A stretch of DNA of 64,000 bases from Leptospira sp. WS4.C2. GTDB lineage: Bacteria; Spirochaetota; Leptospiria; Leptospirales; Leptospiraceae. Made by a program: the position numbers and the translations under genes. The notes below the pieces were generated by a model. The model worked only from the letters and a program-made list of their open reading frames with translations. It had not been told where the DNA came from and searched no databases. The DNA is taken from NCBI RefSeq assembly GCF_040833985.1, contig NZ_CP162139.1, positions 1,508,001-1,572,000 of the forward strand. The letters run 5' to 3'. This document shows, piece after piece, positions 1 to 8,389 of this stretch (position 1 is the stretch's first letter; the number at the start of each line of letters is the position of its first letter).

Positions 1-2
1 TT

Positions 3-416
3 AATACAGTCACTCGCATCCAAATCATAGAAGAGTTTTTACTGAAGCAACTTAAGAAAAAATCAACTATTGATAGTATTGTGAGACGAACCATTGATGT
101 CATTCTGGAAACCAAGGGGAGTGTATCGATTGGATCTCTTGTTCTTGATGATGTTACAAAAAGAAAACAGCTGGAAAGAAAGTTCTCGAAAGAAGTGGGT
201 GTGACTCCCAAAAAACTGGGAAAAATGATTCGATTGCAAACAGCTTTAGCGATGCTTCTTAAGGAAGATTCCACAAACCTAATACAAATTGCCTATGAAA
301 GCGATTATTTTGATCAGGCTCATTTCATTAAAGATTTTAAGGAATTTACGGGTTTGAATCCGAAAAAGTTTTTAAAGGACAAAGGTATGATTCTTTCTAC
401 ACTTTTTTACAAGTGA
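3..416 (+). CDS. AraC-family transcriptional regulator, C-terminal part (5' end outside window)
   Basis: This is the C-terminal, DNA-binding part of an AraC/XylS-type regulator. The reading frame is open from base 3 with no stop, so the gene begins left of the window; the GTG at 81 is internal. The visible 137 residues hold the typical double helix-turn-helix: a KEVGVTPKKL first recognition segment, then IAYESDYFDQAHFIKDFKEFTGLNPKKF, the family's most conserved second segment (I-A-x-x-x-G/S-[FY]-x-D-Q-x-H-F), quoted here as a pattern rather than a match score. The sensor domain is not visible, so the effector and targets are unknown. The downstream VOC lipoprotein gene at 494 lies on the same strand, 77 bases away, and could be its target. 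Confidence 0.85.
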   Translation, partial: NTVTRIQIIEEFLLKQLKKKSTIDSIVRRTIDVILETKGSVSIGSLVLDDVTKRKQLERKFSKEVGVTPKKLGKMIRLQTALAMLLKEDSTNLIQIAYESDYFDQAHFIKDFKEFTGLNPKKFLKDKGMILSTLFYK

Positions 417-493
417 GATTGTTTTGTCGTATTTTTACAATTTCATTCTTAAATCTATGATAGAATTTTATGAAAAAAATTCGTGAGGAAAAT

Positions 494-967
494 ATGAAAA
501 GAACAATGATTGTAGTGATGGTTTTATTTTTTGGGATTGGTTTTAGTGTTTGTAAAAAAGAGAGTAACTCTGGTTTGGTGACAGAAGGAAACAAAGGATT
601 TAAAAATATGATATCGATTGTAGAAATTCCAGTGACCAATTTATCAAGAGCCATCGCTTTTTACCAAATCATTCTAGGAGTGAACATTGAAAAGATGACA
701 ATGGGAGATACGGAAATGGGGGTTTTGCCAGCTGTAGAAGGTTCTGTCAATGTTGTTTTGGTAAAAGGAAAGGATTACATTCCTACTAACAATGGAGTTT
801 TGATTTATCTTAACATAGGAAATGATTTACAACCTGCCCTAGAAAAAGTGGAAAAAAACGGAGGGAAGGTTCTATTGCCAAAAACAGAAATTAGTCCAGA
901 GATGGGATACTATGCAATGTTTGTGGATTCTGAAGGAAATAAGATAGGGATGCATTCCCATCGTTAA
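494..967 (+). CDS. VOC (glyoxalase-fold) domain lipoprotein
   Basis: A 157-residue protein with a lipoprotein signal (MKRTMIVVMVLFFG, lipobox FSVC, acylated Cys about residue 20) followed by a VOC-fold domain. The domain starts at the ISIVEIPVTNLSRAIAFYQ segment and ends with the FVDSEGNKIGMHSH segment, the usual VOC edge strands. I chose the ATG at 494 because GAGGA lies a few bases upstream; an in-frame ATG at 470 would add eight residues before the signal peptide and lacks a site. VOC proteins act as lyases, isomerases or antibiotic-binding proteins; the substrate here cannot be told. Export as a lipoprotein is unusual for this fold, which is normally cytoplasmic. Single gene, downstream of the AraC-type regulator. 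Confidence 0.75.
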   Translation: MKRTMIVVMVLFFGIGFSVCKKESNSGLVTEGNKGFKNMISIVEIPVTNLSRAIAFYQIILGVNIEKMTMGDTEMGVLPAVEGSVNVVLVKGKDYIPTNNGVLIYLNIGNDLQPALEKVEKNGGKVLLPKTEISPEMGYYAMFVDSEGNKIGMHSHR

Positions 968-976
968 AACCTGGCC

Positions 977-1903
977 TTATTTTGAAAAGTGCTGCACTTC
1001 TTGTGGCACAATAAAATTTTCCAAATACAATTGGCACTTTAGTCTATAAAGATACCGAACTCTAACTTTCCAATAATAGTTTCCAGAATCTAAGTCTTGT
1101 AAGTCAATTGTACATGTAGTTTCACTGCAGTCGGTAGTCTTATCAATCGATTCAAAATTTTGACTTTTAGAAATATCAATTCGATAGTTTTGAAATTTAC
1201 CGGATTCAGGAAATGATGTTTTGGTATTTCCTAAATCTTTGGTTGGCTCTACGGTACTGGGACAGTCAGAACTTGGGTTTGGAATTTCATAGGATCCCGG
1301 ACTACTTTCATGGTTTTTTCCGATGAATTGGAATCTAAAAGTATATGAGTTTGCGGTGATGTTTTCGCCTTTTGGATCCAGTTGGATGATTTTATTTGAG
1401 GCAGAATCTAAAAGTAATAGAATGGATAATGAGTCAGACCTTCCGCTTGGATACGATGTGTTGATTAACGCTAACGTCGGCAAAATTAGAATCAAAATCT
1501 TTTGATGAAATTGTATCCTGAAATATGCTTTTATTTGTTTGAATAGGTAAAAGGTTAGGAAAGACAAAGGTAATACAAATAAATCTGACCTGTCGGCTAA
1601 ATTCCTGTTTTCGTTAGATCCAATCAACCTGTAGAAAGATTCGTTGGTTGTTTGTGATATATTAATTGTGATAAATAGAAGATTCGTAAGGAGAAGAGAG
1701 ATCCAAAAGATTAGGTTAAGTTTTGTTCTACTGACAAATAGAGAAATGATTCCAGTTAATATGAGTGGTGTTAGTAGAATTCCAATCAGATCGGAAATTT
1801 TCCCCGTAATCGCACCCGGATAACAAACTTTAAAAATCGAATCATTGGCAATCCATAGTAAGCTAAGTGGAATGAAGTAAATTTGGAATCGGTTGTATAA
1901 CAT
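977..1903 (-). CDS. Membrane protein with N-terminal TM bundle and exported C-terminal domain, unknown function
   Basis: A 308-residue protein I do not recognise. The first roughly 155 residues carry about four hydrophobic segments (residues 5-25, 37-58, 63-85, 107-121, with a further one near 133-148). The last 150 residues are hydrophilic, contain four or more cysteines (SDC, TTDCSETTC, RLKC) and end in a YYWKVRVRYLYRLK stretch that resembles a fibronectin type III strand. This suggests an extracytoplasmic beta-sandwich held by the membrane part; that is inference. Its start codon shares one base with the stop of the upstream lipoprotein gene (TAATG), so the two are translationally coupled. 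Confidence 0.7.
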   Translation of the reverse strand: MLYNRFQIYFIPLSLLWIANDSIFKVCYPGAITGKISDLIGILLTPLILTGIISLFVSRTKLNLIFWISLLLTNLLFITINISQTTNESFYRLIGSNENRNLADRSDLFVLPLSFLTFYLFKQIKAYFRIQFHQKILILILPTLALINTSYPSGRSDSLSILLLLDSASNKIIQLDPKGENITANSYTFRFQFIGKNHESSPGSYEIPNPSSDCPSTVEPTKDLGNTKTSFPESGKFQNYRIDISKSQNFESIDKTTDCSETTCTIDLQDLDSGNYYWKVRVRYLYRLKCQLYLENFIVPQEVQHFSK

Positions 1904-2337
1904 TAAAAATTTCCGTGGAAGGGTTTTTCAAATTCAAAAAAAAGGACAACTTTGAAAGTGCAATTTAACAATCGATTGGAAGTGATATGAGCCAACATTT
2001 CTGAAATGGCTTGGGTTGTGTTGGTTGGATATGTGGGGCAAGGGATGGCCAAGATACTTCGTAAACAGGCACTCACGGCCCTTTTTTCGTAATAAATGGA
2101 TTTGTTATTCGCATCTGGCCTTGGATCCTCGTCATTCCCTATTTCAGAAAATAGGACTGTTTGATATGGATCAAACTGGCAACTCAGCACTTTAATTGAA
2201 GTATAATTTTTTATTTTGTCCTCGGTTTCTTTTTTGGATATGGTAAGGCTTGTATTTGGGTTGTTGATCGGTGGCCTACATTCCAAGGAGCCGATGCATA
2301 AAACAAGGATTAGTATTTTGTGTTTTATATATAACAT
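1903..2337 (-). CDS. Small cysteine-containing lipoprotein, unknown function
   Basis: A 144-residue predicted lipoprotein: signal peptide MLYIKHKILILVLCIG with lipobox SLEC, Cys about residue 20, then a hydrophilic domain with several cysteines (VLSCQFDP, VSACLRS, IPCPTYP, LLNCTFK) that could form disulphides in the periplasm. No family is recognised. It overlaps the start of the downstream membrane protein by one base (TAATG), which makes a two-gene unit. A joint function at the envelope is likely but unknown. Confidence 0.7.
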   Translation of the reverse strand: MLYIKHKILILVLCIGSLECRPPINNPNTSLTISKKETEDKIKNYTSIKVLSCQFDPYQTVLFSEIGNDEDPRPDANNKSIYYEKRAVSACLRSILAIPCPTYPTNTTQAISEMLAHITSNRLLNCTFKVVLFFEFEKPFHGNF

Positions 2338-2643
2338 CAGAATCGTTTTTTCTATCCAGTCGATTTTGTCGCCAAACGTCTACACATATTTTTAAGATAG
2401 AGATTACATTTTGTTTTCAGGCATCTAACAGATACGATATTTTACTTTTTTAGTTCAATCAATGCGATTCAAGGAAAGAAGAATGTTTTGATTGAATCAA
2501 GTATCCACACGCCAGCGATAGTAGCGGAAATCCTTTCGCGTAAGCGAAAGATTGGAGCGTATAGCGCGGTCGCGGATCAGTTGTAGTCATTTTCACCAAA
2601 CGATTGCGAGGCGCCCAGTGGTAATGATACAAACTAATATTTA
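2338..2643. other. Intergenic region of 306 bases with a GC-rich palindromic element
   Basis: No convincing gene lies here. The left half (2338-2500) is AT-rich and would hold the promoter of the leftward lipoprotein gene. The right half holds the GC-rich repeat element described separately. Confidence 0.6.
2508..2575. repeat. GC-rich intergenic palindromic (REP-like) element
   Basis: The stretch is clearly richer in GC than its surroundings and centres on a perfect hairpin, CTTTCGC-GTAA-GCGAAAG (2533-2550), which extends through a one-base bulge to AAT/ATT. It is flanked by AGCGATAGTAGCGG on the left and GGAGCGTATAGCGCGG on the right. No reading frame fits it. Such arms around a variable hairpin are typical of dispersed intergenic repeats of the REP type; only one copy of this exact kind is in the window. 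Confidence 0.55.
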
Positions 2644-4539
2644 CTATATCATCCCAAAATACACTTTAGTTTTCCACACCAACGCCCACAAATAATTCTC
2701 TGCTTTGGTTTTCCATTGGGCGATTGTATTTCCCAAAGAAGTACCTGCTGGCGGAGCAAGGGTTTGGCTTGTCACTCCACTTCCATTAAGATTTTGACTT
2801 GCAGGTACACCTCCGCGCAGACTATGAAACGTATACACTCGATTAGTGGCCGTTGGTTCCGAGATGACAATATCTTGGAGTCCGTCGGCATTGGTGTCTT
2901 GGAACCTAAGGCTCATAGAAAAATTAGAAACCGCATTGGCGCCAGAAAAAAGGCTATCAGCAGATCCTCCCGCACTTAAGTTCATATTTCGAAACCCTGT
3001 AATTGGATCGTTTAACACTAAGTATACGTCACCAATCCCGGCACTAGCTCCCGTGGCTCCAATCAGTAGGTCGGGCAGTCCATCGCCATTCGTATCTCCC
3101 GAAGCCAAGGTCCCACCAAAATTACATCTGTTGATATTGCAGCTCGTTGTAGGGGGACCAAGAAGTGTTACGTTTGGTATACTTGAGTAAGGTGTAATTG
3201 GATCGCAATTGGAATGATAGACATGAACAATTCCTTGGTAGGAATTAAAAGAGTAACCTCCAACAGCAAGATCAATACAATTGTCGCTGTTAAAATAATC
3301 TAAGACAAATGCAGTGCCAAAAAAACATCCAACTCCTGCTGCGCAGCCAGGTGAGGGTTCCAGTGGGGCTTCAAGGATTTGTTGAGGACTTGCAGGTAAG
3401 GATCCTTGATTGGAAACGAAAATATATATCCTTCCTAAGTTAGAGGAATAGGTTGCAGCACTGACAACCAGATCTTGGAACCCATCTCCATTGAGATCAC
3501 CTGCGTTAGCAAAGGTTCCAAAATTATCGTCTGGATTAGGAGCAATATTTTTAAAAACAAAATTCGCCGTATTCGTATTTTGCGATGATATTGCGTTTGG
3601 GCCTTGGCTATAAAAAATAAATAATTCATTTACCCAGGGAGAAGAAAATACTGCATCCCCATAACCATCATGATTAATATCAGCTGCTATTATGTTTGTT
3701 CCAAATCTCCCTGTACCTGTCACTCCGTCAAGAATGGCATCCGCAGATCCACCGGCATTTAGGTTTTGAGAAGGAATTCCTGACTGACCTTTACTAAGGA
3801 AAAGATAAGCCTTTCCAATATAACTACCGACAAGATATGCTTGGGCCCCGACAATCACATCTGCATATCCATCTCCGTTGAAGTCTCCAGATGCAATTCG
3901 AGACCCAAAATAGGTTTGAGTAATTCCGTCTGTTAGAGTTGTATTTGGTGTAGAATTCAGTTGTTTCAAATTGGGATTTGTGGTGTATATATAACCATAT
4001 CCTTGTGTTCCTGCAGCCGGGCTTGCCGATACAATTAAATCGGGATACCCATCCCCATCGGTATCGTGGTTTGTTCCCATTCGCACTTGGATGGTATTGG
4101 GTTTTTCATAAGGTAAATGAGCATAAATAGTATGAAGGCTTCCATAGGTCCAGAAGGTGCCAGTGATTGCTTTGGCAGGCAATGCGTATCTCCAAGTTCC
4201 ATCGATCACAGGAACTTGGGTGGGAGGGGAGTTGTCAATTCCCACATTCACAAAGGTGGCGCCTGCAGGAACGGTTCCCACAACAAATCCCGTTTCGACT
4301 ATGGAGTGGTTGGTGAGATTGGAAATCGTAACGGTGGATTCTTGTAATAACAAAAGATAGATGGATGGAGCCCACTGTTCCCAGCCCTTTTTTTCTGGGC
4401 AGATAAAATTGGATAATTTCATAATGCATTCAATGGGTGGGTGGGTGAGGGGATTGGCCCAACAGGCCCCGAGGCATAACGATAAAAGGAAAGGTAAAAG
4501 TCTAAGGTTCAGATTTTGAATGAATGTTTTATAAACCAT
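2644..4539 (-). CDS. FG-GAP repeat beta-propeller lipoprotein
   Basis: A 631-residue exported protein with a lipoprotein signal (lipobox LGAC, Cys about residue 26). After a linker of about 130 residues it holds seven FG-GAP/calcium-loop repeats, seen as DTDGDGYPD, DFNGDGYAD, DINHDGYGD, DLNGDGFQD, YFNSDNCID, DTNGDGLPD and DTNADGLQD, each followed by a hydrophobic beta-strand such as VIVGA or LLIGA. Seven repeats match one complete integrin-alpha-like propeller. The fifth repeat has lost most calcium ligands and carries a cysteine. The likely place is the cell surface or periplasm, with a role in adhesion or binding; the ligand is unknown. It is transcribed alone; the GC-rich repeat lies just downstream. 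Confidence 0.85.
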   Translation of the reverse strand: MVYKTFIQNLNLRLLPFLLSLCLGACWANPLTHPPIECIMKLSNFICPEKKGWEQWAPSIYLLLLQESTVTISNLTNHSIVETGFVVGTVPAGATFVNVGIDNSPPTQVPVIDGTWRYALPAKAITGTFWTYGSLHTIYAHLPYEKPNTIQVRMGTNHDTDGDGYPDLIVSASPAAGTQGYGYIYTTNPNLKQLNSTPNTTLTDGITQTYFGSRIASGDFNGDGYADVIVGAQAYLVGSYIGKAYLFLSKGQSGIPSQNLNAGGSADAILDGVTGTGRFGTNIIAADINHDGYGDAVFSSPWVNELFIFYSQGPNAISSQNTNTANFVFKNIAPNPDDNFGTFANAGDLNGDGFQDLVVSAATYSSNLGRIYIFVSNQGSLPASPQQILEAPLEPSPGCAAGVGCFFGTAFVLDYFNSDNCIDLAVGGYSFNSYQGIVHVYHSNCDPITPYSSIPNVTLLGPPTTSCNINRCNFGGTLASGDTNGDGLPDLLIGATGASAGIGDVYLVLNDPITGFRNMNLSAGGSADSLFSGANAVSNFSMSLRFQDTNADGLQDIVISEPTATNRVYTFHSLRGGVPASQNLNGSGVTSQTLAPPAGTSLGNTIAQWKTKAENYLWALVWKTKVYFGMI

Positions 4540-4793
4540 AGTTTAGGAAGGTTAACATTGGATTGATGGTAGGTTTTTAGGATGGGAATGCAATAAATTA
4601 TTCTATTGGGAAAATAAAAACATTGGTTGGGAAGATTTCATCGGTCTGCGAACGTTGGTTTTTTAATTTGCTAAAGGGAGGGGAACCTAAGAATTGCTTA
4701 ATATTTATACAGGGTAAAATTTTGGTTCGAATTTTCGTATGGGTCGGACAAGTCGTACCAAACTTTTTATGTAGGGTCTTACTTTCCGTTGAT

Positions 4794-5360
4794 TTATTTT
4801 GGGACTCGCTTGTAATTGAGTAATACCGACCCGCTAGCAAAGGTTCTTGTTGATTCGAGTTCTAACGATTGTTTAGATTTGAATCCACCAAACAAAGATT
4901 CCCCTTTTCCAATGACAATTGGGTCAATCATAAGAGAATAATTGTCGATTAACGCAAGTTCCGAGCATTGTCTAACTACTTCTCCGCTTCCTAAGATTGT
5001 CATACTGATTCCTTCTTTCTTTAAAAGGATAATGTGTTCGATCCAGTTGGGAGGTAGGGGATTCGTATGATTCCAACTCGTCACGAGTTTCGAATGGGAA
5101 AGCACTAATTTATGTGCATTTTTCATTTGTTCTGCAACACCCGGGAATAATTGGAAGGCATCTTTGTTTGTCCAAAAGGATTCCATCATCAGGAAAGTTC
5201 GTTTTCCGAAGATTAAGGTGTTTCCTGAATTTAGATTTTCTTCCGAAAACTTAGATTCCTCTGGACCATGGGAATGCCAGGAGATGTCTTCGTTTTCTCC
5301 TTTATAAAATCCATCGAGAGACAAAAATAAAAAAGCGGAAAGAGTTCCTTGGGTTTTCAT
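4794..5360 (-). CDS. Dihydrofolate reductase/RibD C-terminal-like family protein
   Basis: A 188-residue cytoplasmic protein with the RibD_C/DHFR-like pattern: an N-terminal strand with SLDGFYKG, the middle segment NTLIFGKRTFLMM, then MTILGSGEVVRQCSELALIDNYSLMIDPIVIGKGESLFGG, whose LGSGE and PIVIGKGxxLF parts are the family's NADPH-site and C-terminal signatures. Related stand-alone proteins (YyaP/YwjB type) have no established substrate. It is a single gene, and the 14-base palindrome at 5419-5432 lies 58 bases before its start codon. Family assignment is good; the reaction is not known. Confidence 0.8.
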   Translation of the reverse strand: MKTQGTLSAFLFLSLDGFYKGENEDISWHSHGPEESKFSEENLNSGNTLIFGKRTFLMMESFWTNKDAFQLFPGVAEQMKNAHKLVLSHSKLVTSWNHTNPLPPNWIEHIILLKKEGISMTILGSGEVVRQCSELALIDNYSLMIDPIVIGKGESLFGGFKSKQSLELESTRTFASGSVLLNYKRVPK

Positions 5361-5418
5361 AATAGATCCAGTTTTTATCGTATCGAAATTTTTTTAAATG
5401 AAAATACATTCACTTAAT

Positions 5419-5432
5419 CTAATGATCATTAG
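5419..5432. promoter_or_regulatory. Perfect 14-bp palindrome, candidate operator
   Basis: CTAATGATCATTAG is its own reverse complement. It lies between the leftward RibD-like gene (start 5360) and the rightward DUF937 gene (start 5654), closer to the former. A dimeric repressor could bind here. The AATGAT..ATCATT character recalls Fur-family sites, but this is only a resemblance. Confidence 0.35.
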
Positions 5433-5653
5433 CAAAATTGAATGCCATGTTCTTCGATTGATTAGAGAATTTGTCATATTTCTTTTGTAATATAGGATGA
5501 AGTCTATAAAAATTCGTATAACGCCGAAATTCGATTTTTCCCGGAAGAAAAAAAAGTCTACCTTAGGACAATCGCGAAGGAGAAGTATAGAAATAAAAAA
5601 TAGAATTCAAAAAATATCTTTCCTTTTTTGAATTTTTAAATAACCTCCTCTTC

Positions 5654-6055
5654 ATGAGTTTTTTTGAAAGTTTAAAAGCCGTTGCAGCTCAGGCAGTTGA
5701 GCTCGTACAAAACAATCCACAAATCGTTTCTGGGATCCAAAAGATCGTAGAAGAGAATGGCGGCGTGTCAGGAATCGTACAAAAGTTTAAAGATAAAGGT
5801 TTTGCAGACGCCGCATCTTCTTGGGTGGGAACTGGCGAAAACGTGAATATCGGGGCATCCGACGTAATGAAAGTTCTTGGAAACGATTCCATCCAGGAAC
5901 TTGCCAAAAAGGTAGGATTGGATTCGGAAGCCACAGCAGGTCTCATTGGAAATTTATTGCCTGTGGTGATCGATAAACTTTCTCCAGATGGAAAGGAACC
6001 AGGTGGTGATATCACTTCCCAACTATCTTCTTTAGCATCTCTTTTTACTAAATAA
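5654..6055 (+). CDS. DUF937 (YidB-like) family protein
   Basis: A 133-residue protein without signal peptide that fits the DUF937/YidB family: an N-terminal helix SFFESLKAVAAQAVELVQ, a KFKDKGFADAASSWVGTGENVNI segment, and the LIGNLLPVVIDKLSPDGK segment near the C-terminus. The W-x-G-x-G-x-N pattern in the middle and the P-x-x-x-D-x-L-(S/T)-P-D/G-G pattern are the family marks I rely on. The biochemical role of YidB-type proteins is not established. No clear Shine-Dalgarno site precedes the ATG. A hairpin terminator follows the stop codon by about 20 bases, so it is a single-gene transcript. Confidence 0.8.
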   Translation: MSFFESLKAVAAQAVELVQNNPQIVSGIQKIVEENGGVSGIVQKFKDKGFADAASSWVGTGENVNIGASDVMKVLGNDSIQELAKKVGLDSEATAGLIGNLLPVVIDKLSPDGKEPGGDITSQLSSLASLFTK

Positions 6056-6077
6056 TGATCTATTAATAATTTGGAAC

Positions 6078-6110
6078 CCACCTATGAAAAATTAGGTGGT
6101 ATTTCTTTTG
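6078..6110 (+). terminator. Rho-independent terminator of the DUF937 gene
   Basis: CCACCTA-TGAAAAAT-TAGGTGG forms a 7-bp stem with an 8-base loop, followed by TATTTCTTTT. Confidence 0.7.
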
Positions 6111-6165
6111 CGAGGGGTTGTATTTTTTCTTGCCAAAATTTCTCCCAAAAACCAATCTTTCTTCC

Positions 6166-6915
6166 ATGAAGAAACTGATCTTAGTTACCCTTTTTCCCCT
6201 CGTTTTCTTTCAATGTAAAAAAGCACCAGCCATCGAAGTCGGCAAAAATGCATTTATTTCTGCAACTTCCCTCAATGCGAGAAAAACACCCTCCTTAGAT
6301 GGAGAAAAAGTAGGAAAATTAAGATTAGGTGATGAAGTGAAGGTTTTGGAAAAATCGGAGAAAGAGACAGAGATTGATGGAATTTCTGAATTTTGGTATC
6401 GGGTTCAGTCGAGTTTGATCACTGGTTGGGTTTTTGGCGGATATCTTTCCATTACTAAAGTCGCATCAAAAGATGCAATCATCGCTGCTGTAAGAGGGAA
6501 TTATGTTCTTTGTAAACTTCCTAACCGATTGGAATGCACAAATACAATCGAGTTTGATGGAGAAAATTTTGTTTATCGAGAGTTTACTTTGTATTCGGGT
6601 ATCAGCGAAAAGTTAGAAGGAATTTTTGATGTCTATTCTGATCATTTAGTTTTTGATACAAAGTCTAGACTGATTCGTCCTTCTATTTTTATTCAATATC
6701 CGCAAACCGATGAAGAGAGAACTGCTTACGATAACGCTTATTTTGGATATACTAGCTCAGATAATTATTTGGTTTCCCTCAGCACCTACCCTGTGGTAGG
6801 TAAGTTCGATTTATATTTTTACGAATGTAACGACAAACTTTTGTTAATGTTAGAAAAGAAGGACAAAGAAGTTGCCTGTGCCAGCGATTATGCTTATACT
6901 AAATCTTCTTATTAA
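6166..6915 (+). CDS. SH3-domain lipoprotein
   Basis: A 249-residue predicted lipoprotein. I place the start at the ATG at 6166 because it begins a clean signal (MKKLILVTLFPLVFFQC, lipobox FFQC, Cys about 17); the frame is open further upstream to a TTG at 6118 that would add a hydrophilic-hydrophobic extension overlapping the terminator region. Residues about 32-90 look like a bacterial SH3 (SH3_3) domain: SLNARKTPS, KVGKLRLGDEVKVLEKS and WYRVQSSLITGWVFGGYL. The rest is unrecognised. Bacterial SH3 domains often bind cell-wall or peptide ligands; the ligand here is unknown. Its 3' end overlaps the convergent membrane protein gene by 17 bases. Confidence 0.8.
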   Translation: MKKLILVTLFPLVFFQCKKAPAIEVGKNAFISATSLNARKTPSLDGEKVGKLRLGDEVKVLEKSEKETEIDGISEFWYRVQSSLITGWVFGGYLSITKVASKDAIIAAVRGNYVLCKLPNRLECTNTIEFDGENFVYREFTLYSGISEKLEGIFDVYSDHLVFDTKSRLIRPSIFIQYPQTDEERTAYDNAYFGYTSSDNYLVSLSTYPVVGKFDLYFYECNDKLLLMLEKKDKEVACASDYAYTKSSY

Positions 6916-8389
6916 GTAACTTAAACGATTCATTTCGGATCATTCCTCTAGTTCTATGAGTATGAGGATTTTTCCAATCTAAAATACGTATTCTAATATC
7001 GGCAGGAATTTGTTTTAGAAACTCCTGCCACTTCTCTTCTTCCAAAACAGAATAAAAACCAGGTAAATACTGTATTGTCACGTCGGGCAGGTACTTTTTG
7101 TATTCTGCCGCAGAAACACCGTAAGCAATCCGATAAATAGGTCTACCTTTATGTTTCTCTTCTGGTAAAAAATGGAAAGCATCTCCTGCTTTATTGTAAC
7201 AAATAAAATAGTCAAAACCTTGATGGACAATAATCAAAGTGTTTTTTGGGAATTGGAACAAAGGGAGTATAATTGAATAGAGTTTATAATCTTGGTTGTT
7301 GAAATCCTTTTCTTTATACATTGTATAAGATTGATAGATCAAAACTAATACGGAAAGAACTCCTATAGTCCCACTAGACCTAATTTGTGAAAGACTGGGA
7401 AGTAACAAAAAGGTTGCAGGAATAAAAACAAGTAGAAATAACCGAAATGGAAAACTAAAAGCCGTATAACTAAAGATAGGTAGAGAGATTAAGAAAAATA
7501 GAATGACTAATTTGTCATAAAAAAGTTTCTCCTGGGAGTTAAGTTCTGATCTTTTTATCAGATAGATCCAAGGCGAAAGAAAAAAGAGAATTTGTTCCAA
7601 AACAAACTCAGGCATAATCTGCGAATATTTATAAAACGGGGAAAGGAATTGAAATTGCAAACCTTCGGAGAATATGGTTTTTAAATCACTCCAGTGGAGG
7701 AGGTTGGGGAATACAAATGCCAATCCAGCTAAGATGAAAGGTAGTCCCAATAAGATCGTAGTTTTATAGATTTTTGAATAGGGGATTTGTTTCCAAATCC
7801 AAGGTACTAAAAAAAAGAAAGCGATACCTGCTGTGATTTTGTGGGTAAAGAACACCAATAGAAAAGTTACCATCAAACGAATGTAATTTGTTAGTTCTGT
7901 CTTTATTTCGGTTTGTTCCAAAATCAGAAGTTCTGTTAAAAATAAGATAAAGAAGACAATTCCACCTAAATTTTTAATAAAGTTAAAACTAAAATGAGGT
8001 ATAAAAGAAGAGGAAATCAGTAAGATTCCCATAAAAACAGAAATTGATTCTTGTTTTGTTAGTTGTAATGTTAGTCGGTAACCCGCAAGAAATAATGCTC
8101 CTACTAATAAAGAAACAAATACTTTGTTTGTTGCTACGATGTTTGTCCCAAGTTTTGAAAAGTATACAAGACCGTATAAAACTGGAGAAGAATCCGGGCT
8201 AAAAAACCTTCCCTTTGTAACATAAGAATTCACTTGCGCAGCGTAATAATAACCATCGGCACCGAATGCAAAGGCCGAACTAAATTGAACTACCAATTGC
8301 AAACAAATAATGAAAAGAAAGATTCCGAGAACTAGGCCTTTTCTTTTACAAAAGGTAGTCATCGGATGAACATAAGAGGGGACTGCCAT
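6899..8389 (-). CDS. GT-C-fold-like integral membrane protein (putative glycosyltransferase)
   Basis: A 496-residue protein with about ten membrane segments and a soluble C-terminal region (about 390-496). Shortly after the first membrane helix it has GADGYYYAAQV (Asp about residue 45) followed by a PDSSPVLYG loop. An acidic residue with aromatic neighbours in the first outside loop is the hallmark of GT-C/PMT-type transferases, which take sugar from a polyprenyl donor. The acceptor is unknown and the exact family is not recognised. Its start lies 44 bases inside the upstream VanW gene in another frame; an alternative ATG at 8362 would still overlap. The likely role is envelope glycan modification. 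Confidence 0.6.
   Translation of the reverse strand: MAVPSYVHPMTTFCKRKGLVLGIFLFIICLQLVVQFSSAFAFGADGYYYAAQVNSYVTKGRFFSPDSSPVLYGLVYFSKLGTNIVATNKVFVSLLVGALFLAGYRLTLQLTKQESISVFMGILLISSSFIPHFSFNFIKNLGGIVFFILFLTELLILEQTEIKTELTNYIRLMVTFLLVFFTHKITAGIAFFFLVPWIWKQIPYSKIYKTTILLGLPFILAGLAFVFPNLLHWSDLKTIFSEGLQFQFLSPFYKYSQIMPEFVLEQILFFLSPWIYLIKRSELNSQEKLFYDKLVILFFLISLPIFSYTAFSFPFRLFLLVFIPATFLLLPSLSQIRSSGTIGVLSVLVLIYQSYTMYKEKDFNNQDYKLYSIILPLFQFPKNTLIIVHQGFDYFICYNKAGDAFHFLPEEKHKGRPIYRIAYGVSAAEYKKYLPDVTIQYLPGFYSVLEEEKWQEFLKQIPADIRIRILDWKNPHTHRTRGMIRNESFKLLNKKI

Noticed and set aside
4598..4840. 80-codon open frame on the minus strand before the RibD-like gene
   Set aside because: It overlaps the 3' end of the RibD-like gene, has no ribosome site or recognisable domain, and its composition is that of noncoding AT-rich DNA.
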